Shown in pieces: positions 43,485 to 52,397 of a DNA stretch of 64,000 bases. The stretch lies in NCBI GenBank assembly GCA_964594985.1, contig CAZQNQ010000004.1, positions 186,001 to 250,000 on the forward strand, in the 5' to 3' direction. A program made the translations under genes and the position numbers. Every line of letters starts with the position of its first letter. Positions within the stretch are counted from its first letter, which is position 1. This stretch comes from JADLHS01 sp964594985. Its GTDB lineage: Bacteria; Verrucomicrobiota; Verrucomicrobiia; Limisphaerales; JADLHS01. Under the pieces are notes generated by a model. The model was not told where the DNA came from, searched no databases, and saw nothing but the letters and a program-made list of their open reading frames with translations.

Positions 43485-45115
43485 TTCGCGACCTCTGTTC
43501 CCAGCAATAAGACGAGGCCGCCCGTTTCGCTGCCGACGATAACTTGATTCCCCGCAACCTGCGGCGAGGAGATCGAAAGACCGCTACTGGCCTTGCCGGG
43601 GTCATTGACATAGATTTTTTCGAGCACCTTCCCCGTTACGCTGGCGAGCACCGCGAGATAACCATCGTTGCTGAGAACATAGGCGCGTTCCCGCGCAAGC
43701 GCTCCGCCAGCTAAGACCGGCGCGCTTCCGCTGATGCGCGTGCGCCACAGAATATGCCCATCGGATGCGGCGAGTGCGGCCACTTCGCCGGTGCGTAACG
43801 GGCAAAGCAACACACCATCCCGCGCGGCGATGCCGCCCAGCACGGCGTCCTCAAATTTCGTCTGCCAGCGAATCTCGCCGGTGCGCCGATCAAGCGCGGC
43901 TACGATGCCTTGCGCATCCTTGGCGGAGTGAACCATGTCACTGTTCCCGCCGCCCACGATTACGAGTTCTTCGCAGAGCGTAACGGGAGCAGTAATCGGC
44001 TGGCCAAGCGCTGTCCGCCAAAGGGCGCGATCCAGATTACGGGCGCGCAACGCCTCATCCGTTTCGCTGCGCAGAGCGACGACCGCGCTCCCGCTGATCC
44101 CGCTGCCGATGTAAACAATGCCTTCTCTGTCGATGGCCGGAGAACTCTCCGGATCATTCACCGCATGTTTCCAAAGCGTTTGACCATCGGAAATTCGCAC
44201 TGCCAGCACGAAGCCAGGATCGCCAACCGCTCGTTTGGCGTTACCTTCGATTGCACCTGCGCCGACCACCGCCACGTCGCCGACGATAGCGGGCGACGAC
44301 TCGATGTGCAGAGGCGTTTTTACCGCCCAATGAAGCTTCCCGGTTGCGGTTTCAAAGCAAAGAAGGGAACAGTCGCGATCTTGATGCAGGCCTTGGCCGA
44401 CAACCAAAAACCGTCCGTCGCTCGTCACAGCGGGCGAGCTGAAGAACGCGAGCAGCGGTTCTTTACCCGCTTCGCTTACCTGCCAGATTGGCTTTCCAGT
44501 TTCAAGGTCGAGGCAGATTAGAAGTCCGGTGTAGCCTCCGAGGTCAACCTGCGAGGCGGCGACGTAGATACGCTTTCCAAAAATCGCTGGAGTGCCAAAG
44601 AAAAGCGTTCCTTCCGGCTGGAAACGCCAAAGTGGTTTCAGCCCCACGGGCGCAGTTTGGCCGGTGGACATCGAGCGGGAAAAATCCTGAATGGCCGTGA
44701 TCGTTGCCTCAATCCGATTCGTGTCGTTCAATGGAGTCGTGGCAACTATTGCGGAGGCGGTCGGAGCAGGCACAACCGGGGAAGATGTGGCCACTCTTTG
44801 AGGCCGATGTGAAGGCTCTAGTGCGATCAAATCTTTCGCCACCTTTGCCCAATCTACTCGGAACGCAGACTGATTGACGGGACGGACTGGGGCCCGGACC
44901 GGCGCGACAGCTCGCCAAAGCCGGGGCCCGAAAACCAGTGCGGTTAACACGCCAACCGCCACGATCGTGAATGGCAATGGCCGACGACGAGCGGCCCCCA
45001 CCAACAACTTCGGATGCAAAACCGTCGCGGCAATGGCAGCGACCGCCGCCACGATTGTCGGTAAAACGGCGGCACCGGCATTGAGGACGATAGGGACAAC
45101 CGCGAGTGTTTGCAT
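43481..45115 (-). CDS. Membrane-anchored PQQ-type beta-propeller protein
   Basis: 544 residues from ATG 45115 (MQTLAVVPIVLNAGAAVLP). Two membrane helices lie in the first 65 residues (about 5-27 and 42-62), then a Pro-rich linker. From about 150 to the end are PQQ/BamB-type propeller blades with the repeated A-x-D-x-x-T-G-x-x-x-W pattern: CLDLETGKPIWQVSEAG, CFETATGKLHWAVKTP, ALDRRTGEIRWQTKFE, AASDGHILWRTRISG. No enzyme motif. It directly precedes, and overlaps by four bases, the PEP-synthase/membrane fusion, so both are likely parts of one membrane complex facing the periplasm. Confidence 0.82.
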   Translation of the reverse strand: MQTLAVVPIVLNAGAAVLPTIVAAVAAIAATVLHPKLLVGAARRRPLPFTIVAVGVLTALVFGPRLWRAVAPVRAPVRPVNQSAFRVDWAKVAKDLIALEPSHRPQRVATSSPVVPAPTASAIVATTPLNDTNRIEATITAIQDFSRSMSTGQTAPVGLKPLWRFQPEGTLFFGTPAIFGKRIYVAASQVDLGGYTGLLICLDLETGKPIWQVSEAGKEPLLAFFSSPAVTSDGRFLVVGQGLHQDRDCSLLCFETATGKLHWAVKTPLHIESSPAIVGDVAVVGAGAIEGNAKRAVGDPGFVLAVRISDGQTLWKHAVNDPESSPAIDREGIVYIGSGISGSAVVALRSETDEALRARNLDRALWRTALGQPITAPVTLCEELVIVGGGNSDMVHSAKDAQGIVAALDRRTGEIRWQTKFEDAVLGGIAARDGVLLCPLRTGEVAALAASDGHILWRTRISGSAPVLAGGALARERAYVLSNDGYLAVLASVTGKVLEKIYVNDPGKASSGLSISSPQVAGNQVIVGSETGGLVLLLGTEVAK

Positions 45116-45147
45116 GTGATAGGCAAGAATCAATTCGGGTAATCGCT

Positions 45148-47859
45148 TTATTGCGTCGAAATCCGGTAGTAACGCTCCCGTTCGGTCTTGTCGAACAGGT
45201 TGGTGCGGCGGAACGAGCCGTATTGATCGAACTGATTGGTGTAAATCGGAAACCAACTGGCTTGAGGCGTCGCCACGTTGGTATGCGTGTAGAGAATGAA
45301 GGTCGCATTGGAAACCCCACCGACGGCACCGAGCGCGACGTTCGTGCCAGCGATGGCAGGTATGCACATCTTGAATCCGTCGGTGAGTCCATTCACGGTC
45401 AATTGATAGGTGCCGCTGCCCAGGTTGTTGTTGTAATCGTTGTTCCCAATCACAGCCAGGTAAGGGCCACTATTCGTAGCGAAGAAAGACACCGAGGCAA
45501 ATGTTAGTCCGTAGTTGGCGGCTACCAACACACCGCTGGGATTGTAGATGCGTACTTCCGGATCGAAGGCGTTGGTTTCGCTGAGTTGATCGGCGCGCAC
45601 CTGCACGAGTTCTCCGAGACATGCCGTGAACGTCCAGACATCAAGATCACCAACCGGAATGTTGCCGGTGTAACCGCTGCCGCCCTCAAACCTTCCACCT
45701 TCGTCTCCCGGTGCCACGTCACTCGTGCTGCCGGTCTTGGCAAGGGTCAATAGATAAGTCCCATAAGCGGCGTCGCTGTAATAGGGATAATTAGCAATCA
45801 CCACCAGGAAATCGCCGCTGTTGGTCGCCTTGACGGAGACTTCCGCAACCGCCGCCGCCCAATCAGAGCGAATCAACGCGCCATCCGGCCCATAGAGTCG
45901 AACCATCGGCGCGAAGTTGTTGGTCTCAGCGATCTGCCCGACGCGGACAATGAGGTTTTGTCCGGCAGTCGCGCTGAAATTCCAGAGGTCCAGATCGCCC
46001 AACTGCAAGAAGCCGGTATGTGCCCAACCATTCGTCAACGATCCGCCTTCCTCACCGGGCGAGATGACAATGGGGCTGCCCGTCTTGGCGAGCGTGAGCA
46101 GATACGTCCCGCTGGCGGCTCCGCTGTAGTACGGATAATTGGCAATCACCACGAGGAATGTGCCGCTGTTGGTCGCGCGAACCGCAACTTCGGCGGCAGA
46201 GCCTGCCCAATTGGAGGCCAGCAAGGCCCCATCCGGACCATAGAGCCGGATGATCGCGGCAAAGTTGTTGGTTTCGGTGATTTGGCCCACCTTGACAACT
46301 AGGTTGTCTCCGCTGTTGGCCGTGAAGTTCCACAAATCTAGGTCACCCAATGGCATGTTCCCGATGTGCGCCACGCCATTGGTCAACGGTCCACCTTCGT
46401 CGCCAGTTGAAATAAAAATCGCGTCTCCTGTTTTGGCCAGTGTAAGCAGATACGTTCCGTTTCCGGCATCCGAATAATAGGGGTCGTTCGCAATCACTAC
46501 CAAGAACGTGCCGCTGTTAGTGGCGCGGACAGCGATTTCCACTGAATTCGCGTCCGAGTCCGAGGCGACCAGCACGCCATCCGGGCCATAGAGCCGCACC
46601 CACGGATCGAAACTGCTGACATCGGTAATCTGGCCCATTTTCAGGACGATGGATTCTCCGGCGGTGGCTGTAAAACTCCACACATCCAGATCGCCAATCG
46701 GCAGATCGCCCTGATGCGCCACCCCATTGGTCAGCGGCCCGCCTTCATCGCCAGGTGACACGACAATGGGGCTGCCCGTCTTGGCGAGCGTCAGCAGGTA
46801 GGTCCCGCTTCCGGCGTCGCTGTGGTAAGGGTTATTGCCAATCACCACCAGAAATGTGCCGCTGTTGGTGGCCCGCGCGGTTACTTCCGCCGCCGCAGTA
46901 CCATAACTTGTGCCGACCAGCACGCCCTCCGGACCATAGAGCCGCACCCACGGATCGAAACTGCCCGCATCGGTGATTTGTCCAATCTTAACAACGATTG
47001 CCTCACCGACATTCGCTGTGAAACTCCACGCGTCCAAATCACCAATCGGCAGGTTTGCTTGATATGCCACACCGTTGGTCATTGATCCGCCTTCGTCGCT
47101 AGGCGACACGACAATGGGGTTGCCCGTCTTGGCGAGCGTCAGCAGATAGGTGCCGTTACCAGCGGCGTTGTTATACGGATTATTGCCGACTACAACTAGA
47201 AAGGTGTCGCTGTTAGTCGCCCGCACTGTTACTTCCGCCGCCGCAAAATCAAAACTTGAGCCGACCAGCACGCCATCCGGGCCATAGAGCCGCACCCACG
47301 GATCGAAACTGCTGACATCGGTAATCTGGCCCATTTTCAGGACGATGGATTCTCCGGCGGTGGCTGTAAAACTCCACACATCCAGATCGCCAATCGGCAG
47401 ATCGCCCTGATGCGCCACCCCATTGGTCAGCGGCCCGCCTTCGTCCCCGGGTGCGACGAAGATCGCGCCGGGCGACTTTCCCAAAGTCAGCCGATAAGTG
47501 CCCGTGGCTGTAGTACCAACCGCATCGTCAACAATCACCGTGAACGTTCCGGTGTTGGTTGCCGTCACGGTTATCTCGGCGGCCACCGCGCCGGACGCCA
47601 CCGCAATCTGCACTGCGCCTGGATTCTGAAGTCGGAGGCGCGGAGTGAAGGTGTTGGTTTGCGAGATTTCTCCGACCTTGATGACAATTCTGTCTCCGAT
47701 ACTGGCGGAAAAAGTCCAGGAATCAGAGTCACCGACGGGAGCGATGGTGCCAGTATGCGTCCAGCCATTGGTCAGGCTGCCTTGTGCCGCAACCCGTGGA
47801 ACTACACTCAGGGCGACCAGCACGATGATTGCGATTAAGATTCGGTTAAATTTTTTCAT
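45148..47859 (-). CDS. Secreted protein with seven PPC-type domains
   Basis: 903 residues from ATG 47859 (MKKFNRILI). Signal peptide 1-25 (VPRVAAQ). Seven bacterial pre-peptidase C-terminal (PPC) type beta-sandwich domains of about 115 residues follow, each with the pair GDLDVWSFTATAGESIVLKM and RLYGPDG. Stand-alone PPC arrays without a peptidase are common in Verrucomicrobia. Two of the repeats are identical over 181 bases at the DNA level. The last 60 residues end in RERYYRISTQ, the C-terminal module shared with other exported proteins here. A promoter-like motif lies 28 bases before the start. Function unknown. Confidence 0.85.
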   Translation of the reverse strand: MKKFNRILIAIIVLVALSVVPRVAAQGSLTNGWTHTGTIAPVGDSDSWTFSASIGDRIVIKVGEISQTNTFTPRLRLQNPGAVQIAVASGAVAAEITVTATNTGTFTVIVDDAVGTTATGTYRLTLGKSPGAIFVAPGDEGGPLTNGVAHQGDLPIGDLDVWSFTATAGESIVLKMGQITDVSSFDPWVRLYGPDGVLVGSSFDFAAAEVTVRATNSDTFLVVVGNNPYNNAAGNGTYLLTLAKTGNPIVVSPSDEGGSMTNGVAYQANLPIGDLDAWSFTANVGEAIVVKIGQITDAGSFDPWVRLYGPEGVLVGTSYGTAAAEVTARATNSGTFLVVIGNNPYHSDAGSGTYLLTLAKTGSPIVVSPGDEGGPLTNGVAHQGDLPIGDLDVWSFTATAGESIVLKMGQITDVSSFDPWVRLYGPDGVLVASDSDANSVEIAVRATNSGTFLVVIANDPYYSDAGNGTYLLTLAKTGDAIFISTGDEGGPLTNGVAHIGNMPLGDLDLWNFTANSGDNLVVKVGQITETNNFAAIIRLYGPDGALLASNWAGSAAEVAVRATNSGTFLVVIANYPYYSGAASGTYLLTLAKTGSPIVISPGEEGGSLTNGWAHTGFLQLGDLDLWNFSATAGQNLIVRVGQIAETNNFAPMVRLYGPDGALIRSDWAAAVAEVSVKATNSGDFLVVIANYPYYSDAAYGTYLLTLAKTGSTSDVAPGDEGGRFEGGSGYTGNIPVGDLDVWTFTACLGELVQVRADQLSETNAFDPEVRIYNPSGVLVAANYGLTFASVSFFATNSGPYLAVIGNNDYNNNLGSGTYQLTVNGLTDGFKMCIPAIAGTNVALGAVGGVSNATFILYTHTNVATPQASWFPIYTNQFDQYGSFRRTNLFDKTERERYYRISTQ
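46566..46746 (-). repeat. 181-bp perfect repeat within the PPC gene, copy 1
   Basis: Identical to 47262-47442 over its whole length, in the same orientation. It covers most of one PPC domain. Other repeats of the gene differ at many positions, so this pair reflects a recent duplication or gene conversion. Confidence 0.8.
47262..47442 (-). repeat. 181-bp perfect repeat within the PPC gene, copy 2
   Basis: Second copy of 46566-46746; the sequence diverges at both ends of the stretch, at CGACC on one side and CGCCTTC on the other. Confidence 0.8.
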
Positions 47860-47886
47860 GGTTTTGAGCCTTTCTGATTTCAAGAG

Positions 47887-47914
47887 ATGACCGCATGTGG
47901 GCTGGTTTGTTACG
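47887..47914 (-). promoter_or_regulatory. Promoter-like motif before the PPC-repeat gene, copy 2
   Basis: Minus-strand CGTAAC, 15 bases, CGGTCAT, ending 27 bases before ATG 47859. It matches 36696-36723 at 26 of 28 positions. It overlaps the last codons of the 61-residue gene. ECF-type -35/-10 spacing; recognition by the nearby ECF sigma factor is a hypothesis. Confidence 0.45.
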
Positions 47915-48095
47915 GGCTTGTTGCACAATCTTCATTACCTTTGGATTTCAAGCCGAACTGTTGCTCGTAATCCCGCTCCATTTCCGCGATGTGGGCCTTC
48001 TGTTCGGGCGTCAACCGGGGGACACCCCAAAATGCAAACAATGCGGAAACCGCCTGCTCCAAACATGAAGCGAGGCGGCGGGAAAAGTTCTTCAT
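47910..48095 (-). CDS. Small protein following the Spy-like gene
   Basis: 61 residues: MKNFSRRLASCLEQAVSALF then RLTPEQKAHIAEMERDYEQQ. The LTPEQK phrase links it to Spy/CpxP-type proteins, of which it may be a reduced version without a signal peptide. It overlaps the Spy-like gene by four bases (ATGA). A partial, decayed relative appears to lie upstream of the gene at 36664. Function unknown. Confidence 0.6.
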   Translation of the reverse strand: MKNFSRRLASCLEQAVSALFAFWGVPRLTPEQKAHIAEMERDYEQQFGLKSKGNEDCATSP

Positions 48096-48493
48096 TGAAC
48101 TGGCTGGGGCGCGGGCGGTTTAAGTCGGCCTAGCTTGCGCTGGATGAATTCGCGCTGCTCTTTTTCCAGTTGTTCAAATTTCAATTTCTGCTCAGGTGTC
48201 AACGCAACCAAGATTTGCGCGTTACAGTTCGAGAGCGCGGCCAACGCATCGTTGCCCAAGGTGCTTTTGAAATCGCTGAGAGTTTTCCTGATGATGGGCT
48301 TGACCGTTTCCATTTGTTCAGGCGAAAGATTCAGCCGTGATCGCAAGTCGCCACTCCAGTGGTCGGTAATGCGCGCTTCGTTCGGCATCATGTGTCGTGC
48401 GATTTGGAATGAGACGAACAAGCCTGTGATGACTCCGGCCAGAAAGATGCCGACAATATACAAAACTATTTTGAATTTTCTAAAACGGTTCAT
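48092..48493 (-). CDS. Spy/CpxP-like protein with N-terminal membrane anchor
   Basis: 133 residues. Membrane helix at about 8-30 (IVLYIVGIFLAGVITGLFVS), then a periplasmic helical part with the LTXXQ-type phrases LNLSPEQMETVKPI and LTPEQKLKFEQLEKEQREF. Such proteins act as periplasmic chaperones or as metal/stress sensors beside sigma factors (CnrX-like). It overlaps the small membrane gene by four bases and lies two genes after the sigma factor. Confidence 0.8.
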   Translation of the reverse strand: MNRFRKFKIVLYIVGIFLAGVITGLFVSFQIARHMMPNEARITDHWSGDLRSRLNLSPEQMETVKPIIRKTLSDFKSTLGNDALAALSNCNAQILVALTPEQKLKFEQLEKEQREFIQRKLGRLKPPAPQPVQ

Positions 48494-48780
48494 GGCGGGA
48501 GTTGCAGGTTCAAAGCGAAATTTGTAAGCGCGGTTGCTGCGGTGCGGTCAGCTTGGCTTTGTGTCCAGCCCCAGCCTGCACTGAAAAGCATGACACAGGC
48601 GGCAAATACGACTGCCCGTCGGAACAGGTTCGCCAGAGCCGCGAATTCATCCTCACCTCCAATGTTCCGCCATTGAGTTAGAACTCGATTTTCCAACACG
48701 GACGATGGCGAGGTTGGCAGTTCTTTGGCCGCCAAAGCTGCTGAGCGAAATAGCCGATGCAAAGGTTCGCTGGAATTCAT
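48490..48780 (-). CDS. Small membrane protein, putative anti-sigma factor
   Basis: 96 residues: a cytoplasmic N-terminus of about 50 residues (MNSSEPLHRLFRSAALAAKE), one membrane helix (AVVFAACVMLFSAGWGW) and a short outside tail. Size, topology and position, with its ATG overlapping the sigma stop, fit an anti-sigma factor that holds the ECF sigma until a periplasmic signal arrives. No His-Cys-Cys zinc anti-sigma motif is present. Confidence 0.65.
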   Translation of the reverse strand: MNSSEPLHRLFRSAALAAKELPTSPSSVLENRVLTQWRNIGGEDEFAALANLFRRAVVFAACVMLFSAGWGWTQSQADRTAATALTNFALNLQLPP

Positions 48781-49442
48781 CAGAGTGTTCCTTCCTTCAT
48801 CAATTTTTGTAGATGTGACTTCAATTTTCTTCGCGCGCGAAAGGCGCGCACACGAATCACGACGCCGTTCCAGCCCGTAATCTGTTCGACTTCCTTTGGA
48901 GAACGGCCTTCCAAATGGAGCAGGGTCAGCAACAGCCGGTCGCGAGACTCCAGGCGGGAAAGAAGGTTCCCCACAATCTCGCCAGCGGCGAGAGATTGTC
49001 CTGGCTGAAGTTCTTCCGTCGTCCCGGCCAGACTCTCCACCACTGCTTGCTGCTCAACGCTCAAATCGGCGAAACGTAATTCCGGTCGCGCTTGCTCCGA
49101 TGCAATCTGTTTCAGGCAGGTATTGACGGCGATTCGGGACACCCAATGTTCGATGGGTACTGCACCCGAATAGCTGTCGAGATTCGCAAAGATTTTCATA
49201 AATACGATTTGCACCAAATCATCTTCGCTGCTCCGGCGCGGCAGGTTTGCCCGCACGATTTTGATGACCAACGGATGCAGATGATGCAGCAACCGCCTCG
49301 CGGCTTCCTCGTCTCGTTGACGGACGCGCTCCACGCAGGCCGACACGTCGAGGGCCGTTTCAGTTATAGTATCGCCGGAAAAAACCCTGCCATACCCAGC
49401 CAATGACCGGGCCGCCGTTGGGTTTGTTTCAGGCTTTTTCAT
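48780..49442 (-). CDS. ECF-type RNA polymerase sigma factor
   Basis: 220 residues from ATG 49442 (MKKPETNPTAARSLAGY); the frame is open further upstream. Region 2 is clear: EDDLVQIVFMKIFANLDSYS and IEHWVSRIAVNTCLKQI, the core-binding and -10 recognition helices. Region 4 follows: LLLTLLHLEGRSPKEVEQIT and VIRVRAFRARRKLKSHL, the -35 helix-turn-helix. There is no region 1 or 3, as in all ECF sigma factors. It is the first of a thirteen-gene run on this strand, followed immediately by a likely anti-sigma factor. Confidence 0.9.
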   Translation of the reverse strand: MKKPETNPTAARSLAGYGRVFSGDTITETALDVSACVERVRQRDEEAARRLLHHLHPLVIKIVRANLPRRSSEDDLVQIVFMKIFANLDSYSGAVPIEHWVSRIAVNTCLKQIASEQARPELRFADLSVEQQAVVESLAGTTEELQPGQSLAAGEIVGNLLSRLESRDRLLLTLLHLEGRSPKEVEQITGWNGVVIRVRAFRARRKLKSHLQKLMKEGTL

Positions 49443-49805
49443 TTTTGCTGCACTGATTTCACTGTGCGGGTGCGAATAATTAGGCAGGCCGAGGGACGCG
49501 AGCACACAGGCGGCTTCCACAACACATGGAAGTTTCATCGCAGTCGTTGATGAATGAACGGCGCGAACAGCGCCCTTCGTGACCATGATTTCCCGGCACT
49601 CGCGTCCCTCGACCCGCCAATTATTTTCATGGAAGCGAGCCGAGAGTTGCGTCTAGGTGCAATGAGGTTGTGACGAATGAGCGCCAGATGGGACGAAGCA
49701 ACTTTAGGCGGGGCGAAAGAAAGCACCCCCGCATGCGGGTATCACGAACGCGATTCAACCTTTGTTTGCCAGTTCCCCTTAGTTGCGAAATACTTTGATT
49801 GAATC
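49443..49805. other. Divergent intergenic region, sigma factor / LytS-type kinase
   Basis: About 360 bases holding the start regions of the sigma gene (minus) and of the kinase gene (plus). No repeat, hairpin terminator or copy of the CGTAAC-CGGTCAT motif was seen. An open frame continuing upstream of the sigma start has unconvincing composition. Confidence 0.4.
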
Positions 49806-51038
49806 ATGCAACTACTCGCACACGCTAGCGGCGAACAGAACGCCACGAGTCGAAAACAGGCCAAACTGTTTTGGACGGCCTGTTTTTTGGGCTGGTGTGC
49901 TCTGGTTGTAATCACTGCGAGTTCGATTTCCGCGTTTCAAGCTTTTCCATTTTGGCTCGCGTCACTAATGGCTTTAGTTCTTTGGTCACCTTACGCGTTG
50001 GCTACTCCTTGCGTGCTCTGGGCCGCACGCCGTTTTCCACTGAACCGGACTTCGTGGCGGTCAAACATCGGAGCACATATCCTGGCAGGACTTATTTTTG
50101 CGGTGGTGTGTGAGTGTAGTTGTGTCGGGTTGTTGCGACTGTTGCAACCACAGATCGCCGCTAGTCTGGTTGAGCGGCAAAAGCGCGGTGAAGAAATCGC
50201 GCCGATAGATGATCCGCTTCGCGTTCTGAGCACACCGCCTGACAAGGTTGATTCCGAGTTTGTGAAGGCAGCGGTTCGTTTGATGGTTTTCAAAATGCAA
50301 TTCAGCCTGCCGTTGTATTGGGTGCTGGTTGGCGTCGCTCATGCGTTGGGCGCGATGGCGGCATTGCGCGAGCGCGAAAAGCAGGCGGCGCAACTGGCGA
50401 CGCATCTTAGTCAGGCGCAACTGGCCGAATTGCGAACACAATTGCAACCACACTTCCTATTTAACACGCTCAACTCCATTGCCGCCCTTATTCCGCAGAA
50501 CGCGAAGCTGGCGACGGAAATGGTGATGAACCTCTCGGATTTACTACGCATGACGTTGCGCGATCCGCAGCGGGGTGAGATTAGGCTGAGTGAGGAAGTG
50601 GCGCTTTTGCAGCATTATGTGGACATTCAGCAGCTAAGGTTCGGCGAAAGGCTGGCATTTCACATTGAAGCAGATGAAGAAGCAATGTTCTGCTATGTGC
50701 CACCGTTGTTGCTCCAGCCTTTGGTGGAAAATGCAATCCGTCATGGCATTGAAGCATCCGATCAGATTGAACACATCACAGTCCATGGGCGAATTGACGG
50801 TAAGGAATTACTTCTTGAAGTCGCTAACACGTTACATGCACCCGTGGATGAAAGCCGTCGGTCTGCCAAATCCACTGGGTTAGGGCTGGCCAATACTCAG
50901 GCCAGGCTCAAGGTTCAATTCGGTGATAAACAGCACTTTGAAGCCGGGAGACTGGCAGACGGAGGATTTCGGGTTGTGATAAAAATTCCTGCCTGTTCTA
51001 CCGTGACACCGTCAACCGCGACGTCGCATGAAGATTAA
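49806..51038 (+). CDS. LytS-type sensor histidine kinase
   Basis: 410 residues. Four or so membrane helices in the first 200 residues (LFWTACFLGWCALVVITAS, FPFWLASLMALVLW, ILAGLIFAVVCECSCVGLL, FSLPLYWVLVGVAHALG). Then the His_kinase family phosphoacceptor block LRTQLQPHFLFNTLNSIAAL and an ATPase domain with PLVENAIRHGIEAS and STGLGLANTQARL. This is the LytS/YehU type that pairs with LytTR regulators, as encoded next. The genes overlap by 11 bases. Confidence 0.92.
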   Translation: MQLLAHASGEQNATSRKQAKLFWTACFLGWCALVVITASSISAFQAFPFWLASLMALVLWSPYALATPCVLWAARRFPLNRTSWRSNIGAHILAGLIFAVVCECSCVGLLRLLQPQIAASLVERQKRGEEIAPIDDPLRVLSTPPDKVDSEFVKAAVRLMVFKMQFSLPLYWVLVGVAHALGAMAALREREKQAAQLATHLSQAQLAELRTQLQPHFLFNTLNSIAALIPQNAKLATEMVMNLSDLLRMTLRDPQRGEIRLSEEVALLQHYVDIQQLRFGERLAFHIEADEEAMFCYVPPLLLQPLVENAIRHGIEASDQIEHITVHGRIDGKELLLEVANTLHAPVDESRRSAKSTGLGLANTQARLKVQFGDKQHFEAGRLADGGFRVVIKIPACSTVTPSTATSHED

Positions 51039-51780
51039 AACTATTCTCGTCGATGACGAGCTACTGGCTCGGCAACGCATGAAAGATTTACTCGCGGAAC
51101 ACGCGGACATCGAGATCGTCGCCGAGTGCTCCACGGGACAGCAGGCTCAAGCCATGATTGCGCAGACCAAGCCCGACCTGATGCTGTTAGATGTGCAGAT
51201 GCCGCGCATGACCGGCCTCAAACTAGTGCAATTGCTAGGTGAGGCAGAATTGCCGCTGGTTGTTTTCATTTCAGCGCATGACGCGTTTGCGGTTGAAGCA
51301 TTCGACACGCGGGCGGTGGACTATCTGCTCAAGCCGGTGAGACCGGAGCGGTTGCGCCGCTCGCTGGAGCGCGTGCGTGAACAACTTGAGGCAATCCATG
51401 ATGAACCGGTTGCGAAGGAAGCATCTACATCATCAAGTGAACCGCGGCGCATTTCGCGGCTCATGGCTAAAACGAACGACCGCGTGGTTTTCATCAAGAA
51501 CGAGCAAATTGATTGGATCGAATCAGCCGGCAACTACGTCATCGTCCATGCGGGCGAACAACGCCACATCATTCGCGAGACGATGGCGTCGCTGGAGCGG
51601 GGACTTCCGGCGGCGGACTTTGTGCGGTTGAACCGCTCACTGATCGTGAACATCAGCCGCATCGTTGAACTCAAGCCCGTCGGTGACGGAAATTTCTATG
51701 CAGTAATGCAAGGCGGAAAGAAGGTCAATGTTACCGTTGGTTTGCGGGAGTTGGAGCAACGATTAAAGTTCCCATCGTAG
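51028..51780 (+). CDS. LytTR-type response regulator
   Basis: 250 residues. Receiver with Asp9-Asp10 (VDDELLARQRM), phosphoacceptor Asp in LMLLDVQMPRMTG, Lys in DYLLKPVRP. After a Ser-rich linker comes a LytTR DNA-binding domain (about 145-248; VFIKNEQIDWIESAGNYV, FVRLNRSLIVNISRIVEL, VTVGLRELEQRL). Translation is coupled to the kinase. Targets unknown; the EF-hand gene lies downstream. Confidence 0.93.
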   Translation: MKIKTILVDDELLARQRMKDLLAEHADIEIVAECSTGQQAQAMIAQTKPDLMLLDVQMPRMTGLKLVQLLGEAELPLVVFISAHDAFAVEAFDTRAVDYLLKPVRPERLRRSLERVREQLEAIHDEPVAKEASTSSSEPRRISRLMAKTNDRVVFIKNEQIDWIESAGNYVIVHAGEQRHIIRETMASLERGLPAADFVRLNRSLIVNISRIVELKPVGDGNFYAVMQGGKKVNVTVGLRELEQRLKFPS

Positions 51781-51893
51781 ATTTTCCTAAAGAAACCTAG
51801 CCGGTTTCCGATATCAGCTACGATGAATGAATGGCACCGCAAGGTGCTTGAAGTGCGAACACTGCCCGAGAGTCAGTAGTTAATAATAAAACT

Positions 51894-52379
51894 ATGAACA
51901 TCGGCAGTATGATGGGCGGCGCTCCCAGCGCCGCGATGATGGAAAAAATGCAGCAAAAAATGTTCGCCAAAGTGGATGCGAACAAGAACGGCGGCATTGA
52001 TAAGAGCGAAATGACCCAATTCGCTCAAGATAACGGTCTCGACACTTCCAAGGTGGACGAGATGTTCAAAACTGCGGACGCAGATGGCAGCGGCGAGATA
52101 GACTCGAAAGAAAACGCCGCGATGATGGACAAAATCGCTGAAAAGATGAAAAGCGCGTTTGGCCAATCATCCGTCAGCGCAACCGGTTCTTCATCCGACA
52201 GTGATGATGTCCTGATGCAGATGATGGACAAAATCCGCGAACATTCGCAGGAGCCACAAGCTGGTGGGAACGTGTTGCAACAATTCCTGTCGCAATTGCA
52301 ACAGCAGAACAATTCTTACAACCAGAACGGATCCAAAGAGAGTTCTTCTGTCCCTTCATTCTTCAGCGCCGCCGCCTAA
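51894..52379 (+). CDS. EF-hand protein
   Basis: 161 residues, no signal peptide. Two EF-hand calcium loops: DANKNGGIDKSE (about 28-39) and DADGSGEIDSKE (about 62-73), each with Asp/Asn at 1, 3, 5 and Glu at 12. A Met/Gln-rich helical tail follows (LLMQMMDKIREHSQEP-like, then QFLSQLQQQNNSYNQ). The two-loop pattern resembles the small EF-hand proteins of Proteobacteria and Verrucomicrobia. Calcium binding is likely from the loops; its target is unknown. A hairpin follows. Confidence 0.82.
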   Translation: MNIGSMMGGAPSAAMMEKMQQKMFAKVDANKNGGIDKSEMTQFAQDNGLDTSKVDEMFKTADADGSGEIDSKENAAMMDKIAEKMKSAFGQSSVSATGSSSDSDDVLMQMMDKIREHSQEPQAGGNVLQQFLSQLQQQNNSYNQNGSKESSSVPSFFSAAA

Positions 52380-52397
52380 TCTCGAAGTTTCATCAAA

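Noticed and set aside
49443..49586. N-terminal extension of the sigma factor
   Set aside because: The frame is open but the extra 48 residues do not look like part of a sigma factor; the ATG at 49442 is the natural start.
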